From NCBI RefSeq assembly GCF_022568815.1, contig NZ_JAKZHX010000001.1, forward strand, positions 682,001 through 746,000: a DNA stretch of 64,000 bases, in the 5' to 3' direction. Position numbers and translations under genes: made by a program. Below, one piece after another: positions 37,487 to 48,967 of the stretch; position 1 is the stretch's first letter; each line of letters begins with the position of its first letter. The notes under the pieces are model-generated. The model was not told where the DNA came from, made no database searches, and was given only the letters and a program-made list of their open reading frames with translations. This DNA comes from Undibacterium paludis (GTDB taxonomy: Bacteria > Pseudomonadota > Gammaproteobacteria > Burkholderiales > Burkholderiaceae_D).

Positions 37487-37611
37487 CAGGGCTTACGTAA
37501 AATGTCCCAGCAAGACGTAGCGACGAAGACAGTACTTTAGTACCGAATCTTGCTAAATCTTGCCAAATGCAGGAGCTGCAACGCAGCTGGGGCGGTTTTG
37601 CGTAAGTCCTG
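37487..37611. mobile_element. 125-bp MITE-like element upstream of dnaA
   Basis: CAGGGCTTACGTAAAA at the left end and TTTTGCGTAAGTCCTG at the right end are inverted repeats matching at 14 of 16 positions. They enclose about 93 bp without an open frame, including an internal palindromic stretch (CAGCTGCAACGCAGCTG). Size, terminal inverted repeats and lack of coding capacity fit a miniature inverted-repeat transposable element. No clear target duplication is seen. Confidence 0.55.
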
Positions 37612-37695
37612 TAGTAAGTCCTTTATATCCTATATATCGCACCGGTAGAATTTAATTCGGCACCGCGCATTTGCATTTAATAAATAAAGTCATAC

Positions 37696-39087
37696 ATGGA
37701 AAATTTCTGGCAGGCCTGTTCGTCCCAACTTGAGCAAGAGCTTCCACCGCAACAATATAGCGCCTGGATCAAACCGCTGGTACCGCTCGATTTTGAAGAC
37801 GGCAAGCTGCGCATTGCTGCGCCTAACCGCTTCAAGCTCGACTGGGTCAAGGCCCAGTTTGCCGGCCGCATCACGGACCTGGCCAAACAGTTCTGGGATG
37901 ACGAGGTTGAAGTGCAGTTCGTGCTAGACCCGCGCAGTAATAAAAAGCCTGCGCCGGCAGCGGCCGCACCACGCCCGCAAGGCGCTAACGCCGACCTCGA
38001 TGCCCAGGGCAGCATGCCAGAAATGATGTCTGAACCGGCCGCACCAGAAGTATCGCCACGCCGGGAACAAAGCCGCATCAATTCCGACCTGACCTTTGAC
38101 AGCTTCGTCACCGGTAAGGCCAACCAGCTGGCACGCGCTGCGGCCATACAGGTCGCCAACAACCCTGGCGTATCGTACAACCCGCTGTTCCTGTATGGCG
38201 GCGTTGGCCTCGGCAAGACGCACTTGATCCACGCCATCGGCAACCAGATACTGGTTGATAACCCGAATGCCAAGATACGTTACATCCACGCTGAACAATA
38301 TGTGCGCGACGTAGTGACCGCTTACCAGCGCAAAGGTTTTGATGAGTTCAAGCGCTATTACCATTCGCTGGACCTGCTGCTGATCGATGATATTCAATTC
38401 TTTGGCGGCAAGAGCCGCACACAGGAAGAGTTCTTCTATGCCTTTGAAGCCCTGATCGCCGCCAAAAAGCAGATCATCATCACCAGTGATACTTACCCCA
38501 AAGAAATCACCGGCATGGATGACCGCCTGATCTCACGCTTTGACTCTGGCCTGACCGTTGCGATTGAACCGCCAGAACTCGAAATGCGCGTCGCCATTTT
38601 GCTGAAAAAAGCGCACTCAGAAGGCGTCAGTATCTCTGATGATGTCGCCTTCTTCGTCGCCAAGCATTTGCGCTCCAACGTCCGTGAGCTCGAAGGCGCG
38701 CTGCGCAAGATCCTCGCTTATTCCCGCTTCCACGGCAAAGAAATCACCATTGATGTGGTGAAAGAAGCGCTGAAGGACTTGCTATCGGTGCAGAACCGCC
38801 AGATATCGGTAGAAAACATACAGAAGACCGTTGCCGACTTTTTCAACATCAAGGTCGCCGACATGTACTCGAAAAAACGTCCGGCCAATATCGCCAGACC
38901 ACGCCAGATTGCGATGTACCTGGCCAAGGAACTCACGCAAAAGAGCCTGCCAGAGATCGGCGAACTCTTCGGCGGCCGCGATCACACCACGGTCTTGCAT
39001 GCAGTACGTAAGATCGCCGCGGACCGCACCAAAAACCCTGAATGCAACCATGAGCTGCACGTATTAGAGCAAACGCTCAAGGGGTGA
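37696..39087 (+). CDS. dnaA: Chromosomal replication initiator DnaA
   Basis: A 463-residue initiator. Domain I begins [25 protein letters not shown] and is followed by an Ala/Pro-rich linker (domain II). The AAA+ domain III has Walker [11 protein letters not shown] and Walker [13 protein letters not shown], and domain IV carries the DNA-binding signature [15 protein letters not shown]. DnaA-ATP binds DnaA boxes and melts oriC. It is the first gene of dnaA-dnaN-gyrB. The ATG lacks a strong ribosome site, which is common for dnaA. Confidence 0.98.
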   Translation: MENFWQACSSQLEQELPPQQYSAWIKPLVPLDFEDGKLRIAAPNRFKLDWVKAQFAGRITDLAKQFWDDEVEVQFVLDPRSNKKPAPAAAAPRPQGANADLDAQGSMPEMMSEPAAPEVSPRREQSRINSDLTFDSFVTGKANQLARAAAIQVANNPGVSYNPLFLYGGVGLGKTHLIHAIGNQILVDNPNAKIRYIHAEQYVRDVVTAYQRKGFDEFKRYYHSLDLLLIDDIQFFGGKSRTQEEFFYAFEALIAAKKQIIITSDTYPKEITGMDDRLISRFDSGLTVAIEPPELEMRVAILLKKAHSEGVSISDDVAFFVAKHLRSNVRELEGALRKILAYSRFHGKEITIDVVKEALKDLLSVQNRQISVENIQKTVADFFNIKVADMYSKKRPANIARPRQIAMYLAKELTQKSLPEIGELFGGRDHTTVLHAVRKIAADRTKNPECNHELHVLEQTLKG

Positions 39088-39135
39088 TGGCAGGGATGTT
39101 GTAGGATGTGCAATTGGATTTGTAATTAGCAGTTT

Positions 39136-39202
39136 CGTAGGGTGCGCCATGCGCACCAAGGCAGTAAAGCCAGCAAAAACGGTGCGCACGGCGCACCCTA
39201 CG
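39136..39202. repeat. 67-bp inverted-repeat element (GTAGGGTGCGCC family)
   Basis: Left arm 39136-39157 begins CGTAGGGTGCGCCATGCG; right arm 39181-39202 is its reverse complement with one mismatch in 22 positions. The short AT-rich core has no coding content. Such GTAGGGTGCGC inverted pairs recur in many proteobacterial genomes as interspersed repeats. Confidence 0.8.
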
Positions 39203-39256
39203 GTTGGCAAGAGTTTTGCTCTGGAATCAGCGGTACGCGTAAGCAACAAACGCCGC

Positions 39257-39284
39257 GGGATTCCAGCCTGCGCTGGAATGACGG
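39257..39284 (-). repeat. GCGCAGGC-family interspersed repeat, copy 1
   Basis: GGGATTCCAGCCTGCGCTGG and the following AATGACGG read, on the minus strand, CCGTCATTCCAGCGCAGGCTGGAATCCC. The core is palindromic (CCAGCGCAGGCTGG). This is a REP-like extragenic repeat. Confidence 0.75.
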
Positions 39285-39343
39285 TTTTGAGGGTACGGAC
39301 CGTATTGAGGTATCAGATGTTTAAAGCAACAAGAAAAGTATTA

Positions 39344-39371
39344 ACGTCATCCCAGCGCAGGCTGGGATCCA
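39344..39371 (+). repeat. GCGCAGGC-family interspersed repeat, copy 2
   Basis: ACGTCATCCCAGCGCAGGCT then GGGATCCA. It matches copy 1 in the opposite orientation, so the two copies form an inverted pair about 60 bp apart. Confidence 0.75.
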
Positions 39372-39590
39372 TCTGCGCAAGAGCCGTTTGCGCAGAACGA
39401 TAAAGAAATTTGGCAATATGCAGTGACTCCCTCCCCTTCAAGGGGAAGGTAGGGAATGAAAAATTTGTGAGGTGCGCAATATGCACCAAAGTAACAAGCA
39501 TGACAGCAGTAAATATGTGAAGCAGTTTATAAAAAAACAGTAAGAGATAATTTAAGTTCCTTATCACCATCATTTAGTGAGGATATTCAA

Positions 39591-40697
39591 ATGCAATTGG
39601 TTAAAACCCACCGGGACACCCTGCTCCGGCCTTTGCAAATTGTGAGTGGTATTGTCGAGCGTCGGCACACATTGCCGATTCTGGCCAATATCCTCATTCG
39701 CAAAGACGGTGAACAGGTGTCGTTCCTGTCCACGGACATCGAAGTGCAGATCACGACCAAGGCAGCCATAGGCTCGGGCGGCGACGTCACGGCCACTACC
39801 GTGGCTGCCCGCAAATTGCTCGATATCCTGCGCGCCCTGCCGGATGACAATGATGTTGTCCTGAAGCTCGACAACAAAAAAATGAGCGTGCAATCAGGCA
39901 AGTCGCGCTTCTCTCTGCAAACCCTGGCGGCGGAAGAATTCCCTACCGTGGCCCAGGCCGAGCATTTCAATGCCAGCGTCAACCTGCCACAAAAAACCCT
40001 GAAGCACCTGTTCAACATGGTGCATTTCTCGATGGCGCAGCAAGACATCCGCTATTACCTCAATGGCCTGTTGCTGGTCGTTGATGGCAAGAACGTCATT
40101 GCCGTGGCAACCGACGGCCACCGCCTGGCTTTCTGCCAGGTCGAAGTCGAGCAAGAGTTCCCGCGCCATGAAGTCATCATCCCGCGCAAGACCATCCTGG
40201 AATTGCAGCGCCTGCTCGAAGACAAAGAAGACCCGGTACAGATCGATATCGCCAACAACCAGGTCAAACTGACTTTTGCCGATATTGAACTGATCTCCAA
40301 ACTCGTCGAAGGCAAGTTCCCTGACTTTAACCGCGTCATCCCCAAGGGTTACAAAAACAGCTTCACCCTGGGCCGCGAACAATTGCTGCGTTCCTTGCAG
40401 CGTGCCGCGATCATGACGTCTGACAAGTTCAAGGGCGTACGTTGCGTGATCACCCCTGGCAGCATGCAGATATTGTCGACCAATGCCGACCAGGAAGAAG
40501 CGATGGAAGAAATCGAAATCGACTACGGCGGCGACAGCGTCGACATCGGCTTCAACGTCAGCTACCTGCTCGATGTCTTGAACAACCTCAAGTGCGACCA
40601 GGTATCTGTGTCGCTGGGCGACTCCAACTCATCAGCCCTGATCACCATCCCTGACAACACCGACTTCAAATATGTCGTCATGCCGATGCGGATATAA
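39591..40697 (+). CDS. dnaN: DNA polymerase III beta sliding clamp
   Basis: A 368-residue clamp subunit. It begins MQLVKTHRDTLLRPLQIVSG, has the typical RHTLPILANILI motif, and ends YVVMPMRI, matching the conserved C-terminus of DnaN. Three repeated clamp domains are expected. The dimeric ring tethers polymerase III and many repair proteins to DNA. A GTGAGGA ribosome site precedes the ATG. It is downstream of dnaA across a repeat-filled gap, so it may have its own promoter. Confidence 0.98.
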   Translation: MQLVKTHRDTLLRPLQIVSGIVERRHTLPILANILIRKDGEQVSFLSTDIEVQITTKAAIGSGGDVTATTVAARKLLDILRALPDDNDVVLKLDNKKMSVQSGKSRFSLQTLAAEEFPTVAQAEHFNASVNLPQKTLKHLFNMVHFSMAQQDIRYYLNGLLLVVDGKNVIAVATDGHRLAFCQVEVEQEFPRHEVIIPRKTILELQRLLEDKEDPVQIDIANNQVKLTFADIELISKLVEGKFPDFNRVIPKGYKNSFTLGREQLLRSLQRAAIMTSDKFKGVRCVITPGSMQILSTNADQEEAMEEIEIDYGGDSVDIGFNVSYLLDVLNNLKCDQVSVSLGDSNSSALITIPDNTDFKYVVMPMRI

Positions 40698-40749
40698 GTT
40701 GTAGATATTGACAGATGCCGTGGGCCTGATTGTTCACGGCGATCGTCAT

Positions 40750-40779
40750 ACCGTCATTCCCGCGCAGGCGGGAATCCAG
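40750..40779 (+). repeat. GCGCAGGC-family interspersed repeat, copy 3
   Basis: ACCGTCATTCCCGCGCAGGC followed by GGGAATCCAG, in the dnaN-gyrB gap. It is the canonical form of the repeat, with the palindromic core CCCGCGCAGGCGGG. The other two copies are in the dnaA-dnaN gap. Confidence 0.8.
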
Positions 40780-40913
40780 TGTCTTTTGTTATGCCGTAGC
40801 TCATCAACAGCGTCAACACTGAATCTCACCTGCACAGAAATGACAAAACAGTTTTTGAATGTGTTTCACATTGGGCGATTGACACAATTGTCCAAAACAG
40901 TTCGTTTTTTTAG

Positions 40914-43418
<2,505 letters not shown>

Positions 43419-43450
43419 TGTGCTGCGATAGCGGAGGCATTCAAAGTTAG

Positions 43451-43499
43451 TGCAATCAAGAGTAGATTTTTGCAATCAAAAAGTCGAAGTTATTGCAAT
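43451..43499 (+). repeat. Three phased TGCAATC direct repeats
   Basis: TGCAATCAA at 43451 and 43471, and TGCAATCT at 43493, start 20 and 22 bp apart, roughly two helical turns. They could be an operator or remnants of a larger repeat. Confidence 0.5.
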
Positions 43500-43611
43500 C
43501 TGCCCTTCTTTATATAGAAATTCGTCAAACGTGTATTCCCATCGATACAATGCTTGAAAACTTTTTGTAACAGTGATTAGAGGACGTCTGAAGCGACCAA
43601 TAATAGCGCAA

Positions 43612-43643
43612 AAAAAGGCCAACCTAAATAAGTTGGCCTTTTT
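43612..43643. terminator. Bidirectional terminator after gyrB
   Basis: AAAAAGGCCAAC and GTTGGCCTTTTT form a perfect 12-bp stem with an 8-nt loop. A T tract follows on both strands, so it can end gyrB transcripts from the left and the DUF262 gene transcripts from the right. Confidence 0.85.
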
Positions 43644-43882
43644 GTTTCTGCAACGAAAAATCAATGAGTCCGGTCTATTTCCGAATTTTCATCTCGTGGT
43701 AATAGCATCGAGAAAATCGCCGTCAGACGGTGTGAACTTACACATACATGAAGCACTAACACCGAACCTACGAGCATCAGCGCTGCTACCCAGAACTCGT
43801 ATAACCTCACTTAGGGAACCAAGAAATTAATAAGACTCTTGCGAAGAGAGCGGAACCGACACTAAAAATATTGAGTACTTTA

Positions 43883-45769
43883 CTATGAGTCTGGACCCGC
43901 CCAAATTACACGCGCTATGTCAAACAGTTTTTCTCCTCGTTCAGCTATTGCATCTTCGTTCCACTGCTGACGAGTCATCAGATCGCGATTAAGCTGAAGA
44001 TTTGAATGCTCAAATAAGGCTTGACGCTTCCGTCCATATGCATGATTTTGCAAAGACCGGTTGACCCCATAGTGCACGAGCGTCAAATTGCCAATTCGTG
44101 AAACCGCGCGCTCGCGCTCAATGATGAGTTTAGACCGCACATCTAAGCTGTCGGAGGCATATTGCAGGATACGAGCTTGACTTATATCGGTAGCAGTTGC
44201 ACTGGTTTGATCTGGCAATGGCCAATACGCATGCCAAGTCTGTGGGAGAATATGATCGATATCCAATGTGTCGAAAGCCAGTGGTACACGCTCCTCACTT
44301 TTCTCAGATCGCATCGCAGTCTCCAGCCTATGAAAAATTGCACGCAATTTTGCTGGATCCAAACGTCCTGGATAAACTTCACCTTCCATCCAATGCCGTC
44401 GAAACTCTTCGTCGCGCGGCCATCGTGCGGCAGCACCACTTGATTCTGCCAGAGTCGCTCGAAAAGCAGCTGAGGTCAATTTTCCGGCCTGTAGTTTTTT
44501 CAGTTGCTGCGCAAATACCTTGTTGTAACTCTTTCGCGTAAGTCCACAAATTGCGCGACGCACAAGGTAAGATTCTATACATCGAAAAATCTCGTTCTGT
44601 TCGATGTGCGACAAAGACGATACCGCCACTCTCAAAGCGAGGGCATGTGCTGGAGAAGCGTCCCAAACACTGATACGGCGTCCAAATACACCCACTGGAG
44701 TTTCGCCAGTACCTGTAACCAATGCGCGATATTGCTCAGCATAACTATTAAGCATTTCAAGCTGCGCGTCTGCTGTATGCAACTGCGCAGAATGGTCAAT
44801 GAAGCGGCGATATTCGGCATACAGCCGACCAATATCAATTTCCTCACCAGTTTCTGCTTGAACTGTTGTCTGGACAAACCATTCAAGTCTTGGCCGATTC
44901 AAGCGACCGCGTGACTGTGCCTCAGACCACAATGGCGACTCGAACTGCGACCAAAGTGTTGCATAAAGTTCGTCAGCATTACTCCCTGCCCGCATGAATA
45001 TAAAATTCCGAATCAAATCAGTAGAATGTAACGCTGCCCCGTGTCCGTTGAGCGTCTCAAAAATCACTTGAGCATCATCGTCCTCACCAAGTGATATACA
45101 AACAACGGAAATATCGGTTAACACTGCGGTGGCAAGTGCCATCGTGGAAGTAGCAGGTGGAATATCAGACTGCTCCAGCATCCATTCCGTCATTGCTGCA
45201 CGAAAGTATGCGATCGCCTCCAGCGCTGGCGGGTGTTCAACGCCAATCTTACGAACATTTCCAGTCTGTGTGAAACTAGAGGGGAAGCGATCCCGAAGGA
45301 CATCCATAGAGTTGGCGGTCATAGCTTGAACATATTGATCGCGATCACGGAAAGTCGGCCAGAGCTTAAATGGCTCTACAGTCTTGTCGTCCATCGTTTC
45401 TGGATTCGTATTAACAAGACACGATTCTATAATGGGCAGGAAAGTTACCTGCTCGCATTCCCGCAATGTGTGCATTAGAGCTCTGAGCACGTATTGCAAT
45501 GTAGTGAGCCGTTGCTGGCCATCAATGATGTGATGGCGCTCAACACCAAGCAGCCCCGCTTTTTTTTGCGGTTCTAATACGACGGCACCCATGAAGTGTG
45601 GAACTGCCTTGTCGCCAGTGATGCGGATGTCTGCCTTTTCACGAATATCCTCCCAAAGTCGACCCCATTGATCTTCTTTGTTCCAGACATAGGGACGTTG
45701 ATAAAATGGTACGCGGTATTGACGACGGTCTTGAAATATTTGCTGAACGTTAAAGGTACGTGAATCCAC
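43883..45769 (-). CDS. DUF262/DUF1524 protein, GmrSD-like predicted restriction enzyme
   Basis: A 628-residue protein. The N-terminal DUF262 domain has the sequence YRVPFYQRPYVWNKEDQW and the nucleotide-binding-type motif DGQQRLTTLQ (83-92). The C-terminal DUF1524 domain, around residue 515, carries DIDHILPQTW, an HNH/His-Me nuclease motif. GmrSD, a type IV enzyme, uses DUF262 for NTP-dependent cleavage of modified phage DNA. The GTG start has AAGGAT upstream. The gene is more AT-rich than the core operon and is separated from the helicase by 414 bp, so it is probably an independent defence gene. Confidence 0.85.
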   Translation of the reverse strand: MDSRTFNVQQIFQDRRQYRVPFYQRPYVWNKEDQWGRLWEDIREKADIRITGDKAVPHFMGAVVLEPQKKAGLLGVERHHIIDGQQRLTTLQYVLRALMHTLRECEQVTFLPIIESCLVNTNPETMDDKTVEPFKLWPTFRDRDQYVQAMTANSMDVLRDRFPSSFTQTGNVRKIGVEHPPALEAIAYFRAAMTEWMLEQSDIPPATSTMALATAVLTDISVVCISLGEDDDAQVIFETLNGHGAALHSTDLIRNFIFMRAGSNADELYATLWSQFESPLWSEAQSRGRLNRPRLEWFVQTTVQAETGEEIDIGRLYAEYRRFIDHSAQLHTADAQLEMLNSYAEQYRALVTGTGETPVGVFGRRISVWDASPAHALALRVAVSSLSHIEQNEIFRCIESYLVRRAICGLTRKSYNKVFAQQLKKLQAGKLTSAAFRATLAESSGAAARWPRDEEFRRHWMEGEVYPGRLDPAKLRAIFHRLETAMRSEKSEERVPLAFDTLDIDHILPQTWHAYWPLPDQTSATATDISQARILQYASDSLDVRSKLIIERERAVSRIGNLTLVHYGVNRSLQNHAYGRKRQALFEHSNLQLNRDLMTRQQWNEDAIAERGEKLFDIARVIWAGPDS

Positions 45770-46183
45770 GGTCTTAGATCCTTATTCGATGAAACAATTT
45801 GTCGATTACGAGGGAGACAATTAGGGCACTGTTATCCAAGATAAGCATTCTTGTTAGGTATCTTGACAGAATAGATAAAACTTGTCATGTCGTACCTCAT
45901 TCTGAATTTCATTCGCGATCGACAATCAAACTCTACCGATCTGAATTGATGCTGTGCTCAATGGAGTTTAAGTAGCGTAGATGCGGTAGTGGTACTGTCG
46001 CGGCAACGGGTCAATGTTGAAAGTGCTAAAAGAAATCGGCCACCCATTATTATTAAAGTTAATAACTGTAAAGAACCGAAGATAAGCCAAATCATGATAC
46101 GAAAAGTCAACTAATGGGGAGTCATATGAACCATATGCTCTCCTCTTTTTCATATTTTTCATATTTTTCAACGTGTTTAGTTG
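45770..46183. other. 414-bp gap with a 9-bp tandem repeat
   Basis: AT-rich spacer between the helicase stop and the DUF262 start. A 9-bp unit (TTTTTCATA) is repeated three times at 46146-46172, just beyond the helicase stop. A 67-codon open frame across it (45968-46171) is derived from this repeat and is not supported as a gene. A promoter for the DUF262 gene should be here. Confidence 0.5.
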
Positions 46184-48967
46184 CTAAGTGAGCTCAATCC
46201 ATCCAATCAAATAAGTCTCATACGCCTGTCCTTGTTTGACAATTCCTTTGTGAACAATATCTCGATGCAGCATGGGCTCGAGAATCAATGTAAGCCTCTC
46301 GGAAGCCTGTTTGCGACCTAATTTAGGTACGGACGGTTCCGAATCGAACAAATTATCAACGAACTTCTCCATTGTCGGCGATCGCCTTCCTTTCTCATCC
46401 ACCGCTAGAGCAACGACTATAGATCGCTGTCGATGTTTTTCGTCTGTAGCGACTACATGCCACAAAGACAGTATACCTTCACGGCCATCCGCACTTTTTA
46501 CAGACAAACCAAGATTCTCGGCTTCTGTGGACCTTAGAACATCGAGATATCCAGCAATCAATGGGTGATCGAGGCCAAGCAAGGATAGGTTTTCGTCGGC
46601 CAACGCTCGATCTCGGTCTGACACGAAATTGGCCTCAACCGTGGTGCCATCAACGCCGATAACTTGCCACACGCCATGACCGGCAGAGGCAAACTTCTTA
46701 CCCTCAGATTCCACCGCCGCCTTGACAAAGCTTTCCAATGCACCCATCCCCGCCGAAGTGTCAGATAAAGGCTTATAGTCGTCGATGTTGAAGCCGCCGA
46801 GGTCTTGGAATAATTCGAAGACCACAGCTTGCGCTTGACTCGCATTGGTCATCGCCGCCTCCAACTCGACGCGCGTGCGTTTTAGCTCAGGGTCTCCCAA
46901 CGCCTCGGCGTAGAGTTTCTCGTAGCTCAGCCGCTCGGAGAGTTGGCCTAAAATTTGAGAACGCAGGTCTTCTGCGACCTCGCCGTGTTCGTCGACTTTG
47001 CCAAGCGTCTTGGCGATCTCAGTGAGCTTCTCGTCGAGCAGCAAGAAAATCTTGCCTTCGATCGTGTCGGACAACACCAGGTTGTAGACCTGGGCCGTGT
47101 GCTTCTGGCCATAGCGGTGGATGCGTCCGATCCGCTGCTCCATATCCATCGGATTCCACGGCAGATCGAAGTTGAACAGCACGCGAGCATGCTGCATGTT
47201 GAGCCCCTCGCGCCCCGCCGCAGTGCAAATCATCACGCGCGGGCCATCTGCCTGCTTGAACCGCTTCTCTGCAGCGGCCTTGCTGCCATGGTCGCCGCCT
47301 TTGAGGACAACCACACCTTGCCCTGGATACTCGCGCTCGATCATCTGGCCTAGCATCTCGACGCTGCCCAGGTAAGTCGCGAAGATCACCACGCGCTCGC
47401 CCGCGTCCTGACGCCAGAGGGCTCCCAACGCCATCAGCAGTTTTTGGACTTTGGTCTCGGTCTCCCCGGGGAATCTGCGCAGCAAATCCTTGATGCGCAG
47501 GCGCTCCTCAGGCAAGGCGAGAGCAACAGACGCCACCGCCGAATCCTCGGCGGTGGCCAGCGCGACCTCATCGGACACGTTGGAAGCCATGTCCATGGCC
47601 TCCTCGTCGAGCTTCTTCAATATCTTGCGCTGGATGTCACCAAGGGCGCGATCGACCTCGATGTCGGCCAGGCGATCATCCCCAAGCCCGAGCTCCGAGC
47701 GGATCAGGTCTTTGGCCTCACGCAAGGATTCGTCGCGGCGGTCGATGTCGCGGTTTTCGTCATGCATCAGGGATTCGTGGACCGTCAACGCTATGAGGCG
47801 GCGGCGCAGCGTGCGCGCGACCGCAGCGAAGCTGGACGCGGCGATCTTCTGGAAGATCGTCATCACAAAGCCCAGAGCCATCCCCTTGTTTCCCTGACGT
47901 TTGGCCAGCGCGAAGCCGTCTTGCAGGTATTCGTTGAGCCCAGAGTAGAACAGCCGCTCTCGGTCATTCATCAAAAACGACTCGGTGTGGACCCAGCGCC
48001 TGGCAAACAAAGCGGTTCCATCCGGCTTGCACGCATCTGCCTTAGTTCGGCGCACCACGACCGAGTTGAGCCGGTGGCGCTCCTGCACCATCTCTTCGGG
48101 AGAATTGAACAAGGTCGAATCCAGTAACTGGATCAGCATCCAAAAACGGAAATGATCACCCTGGTGGGGAGTCGCGGACAGCAAAAGCAAATCTCGGCTG
48201 TGGTCACGAAGAGATTCGGCCAGCTTGTAATTCTCGGTCTTCTTGACCTTACCCCCCGACTTGAAGGCGGTCAGATGGTGAGCCTCGTCGAATACTACCA
48301 AGTCCCATTTCGGCGCTTCTTCAAGTTTCCTCACCCGCGCTTTGCGCTTCAGAGTGTCGATGCTGGCGATGAGGCGATCATGCTTGGCGAATGCATTGGA
48401 TTTCCGGTCCGTCACGTCGCCCTCGGAGCCGAACACCTCGAAGTTGAGGTTAAACACCTCATTGAGCTCGCGGTGCCAGTTGTTGACCAGGCCGGCCGGA
48501 ACCACCATCAAGGCGCGTTTCAGCTCGCCACGGCTGGCCAGCTCGCGCAGGATCAGCGCGGTCTCGATGGTTTTGCCTAGGCCCACCTCGTCGGCCACCA
48601 AGAAGCGGCGCGGCGCCGTGGTCGTCACGCGATGGGTCAAAACGACTTGATGGGGAAGCAGATCGATCTTGGCCGATGTGAGGGAGGCGGCACTCTCCAT
48701 CAACGGCAGGACATGGGCCTGCCATGCGAGCCACGCCTTGCGAGCCCTTTCGCGGCCTTGGCCGACGTTGACGACCACGCGCTGAGTCCTGCCAAAAGCA
48801 GGCAGCAACGCATCAACCGCGACCTGGCGCTCGCCCCCCTGAAAGAACACGCGGACATAGCCATCGGACACCGCCGATACGACGACGCCCTCGCCGAACT
48901 GAACGTGCCTTACCCGTTGGCCGGGATGGATGATCTGCGCTGGAGCGCCCTCGACGGCCAACGCCAT
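46184..48967 (-). CDS. SNF2/RapA-type helicase of the defence operon
   Basis: A 927-residue superfamily 2 ATPase. A small SH3/Tudor-like segment (~15-50: GQRVRHVQFGEGVVV) precedes helicase domain 1, with Walker A ADEVGLGKT (125-133) and the DEAH box (227-230). Helicase domain 2 has REGLNMQHARVLFNFDLPWN and the motif VI region QRIGRIHRYGQ. The closest functional analogues in known defence systems are BREX BrxHII and DISARM DrmD, which are SNF2-like. It probably translocates on double-stranded DNA to aid self/non-self discrimination or phage arrest. It is the last gene of the operon, overlapping the preceding stop by one base. Confidence 0.9.
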   Translation of the reverse strand: MALAVEGAPAQIIHPGQRVRHVQFGEGVVVSAVSDGYVRVFFQGGERQVAVDALLPAFGRTQRVVVNVGQGRERARKAWLAWQAHVLPLMESAASLTSAKIDLLPHQVVLTHRVTTTAPRRFLVADEVGLGKTIETALILRELASRGELKRALMVVPAGLVNNWHRELNEVFNLNFEVFGSEGDVTDRKSNAFAKHDRLIASIDTLKRKARVRKLEEAPKWDLVVFDEAHHLTAFKSGGKVKKTENYKLAESLRDHSRDLLLLSATPHQGDHFRFWMLIQLLDSTLFNSPEEMVQERHRLNSVVVRRTKADACKPDGTALFARRWVHTESFLMNDRERLFYSGLNEYLQDGFALAKRQGNKGMALGFVMTIFQKIAASSFAAVARTLRRRLIALTVHESLMHDENRDIDRRDESLREAKDLIRSELGLGDDRLADIEVDRALGDIQRKILKKLDEEAMDMASNVSDEVALATAEDSAVASVALALPEERLRIKDLLRRFPGETETKVQKLLMALGALWRQDAGERVVIFATYLGSVEMLGQMIEREYPGQGVVVLKGGDHGSKAAAEKRFKQADGPRVMICTAAGREGLNMQHARVLFNFDLPWNPMDMEQRIGRIHRYGQKHTAQVYNLVLSDTIEGKIFLLLDEKLTEIAKTLGKVDEHGEVAEDLRSQILGQLSERLSYEKLYAEALGDPELKRTRVELEAAMTNASQAQAVVFELFQDLGGFNIDDYKPLSDTSAGMGALESFVKAAVESEGKKFASAGHGVWQVIGVDGTTVEANFVSDRDRALADENLSLLGLDHPLIAGYLDVLRSTEAENLGLSVKSADGREGILSLWHVVATDEKHRQRSIVVALAVDEKGRRSPTMEKFVDNLFDSEPSVPKLGRKQASERLTLILEPMLHRDIVHKGIVKQGQAYETYLIGWIELT

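Larger units (their letters stand above)
37077..37695. other. rpmH-dnaA intergenic region, candidate oriC
   Basis: This 619-bp gap separates the divergent rpmH and dnaA genes, a classical location of the bacterial replication origin. It contains one perfect DnaA box (37376-37385), AT-rich stretches (around 37300-37370) that could unwind, and a 125-bp MITE-like element (37487-37611). Only one exact box is visible, so either degenerate boxes are used or the origin lies elsewhere. Promoters of dnaA and rpmH should also be here. Confidence 0.6.
39088..39590. other. 503-bp dnaA-dnaN gap filled with short repeats
   Basis: This gap is unusually rich in interspersed repeats. It has the inverted pair at 39136-39202, two copies of a GCGCAGGC-centred repeat (39257-39284 and 39344-39371), and a CTCCCTCCCCTTCAAGGGGAAGG palindrome-like stretch near 39428-39452. 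No gene is evident. The dnaN ribosome site (GTGAGGA) lies at its end. Confidence 0.7.
43419..43882. other. 464-bp gap between gyrB and the defence island
   Basis: It holds three short direct repeats (43451-43499) and a strong bidirectional terminator (43612-43643). Base composition falls to AT-rich from here, in contrast with gyrB. No convincing gene is present. This gap is the likely left boundary of the island. Confidence 0.6.

Noticed and set aside
39088-39590. CRISPR-like array
   Set aside because: The repeats are inverted, of different families and irregularly spaced, without uniform spacers.
45968-46171. 67-codon minus-strand frame starting MKNMKNMKK
   Set aside because: Its start is made of the 9-bp tandem repeat, and the rest shows no coding character or conserved motif.
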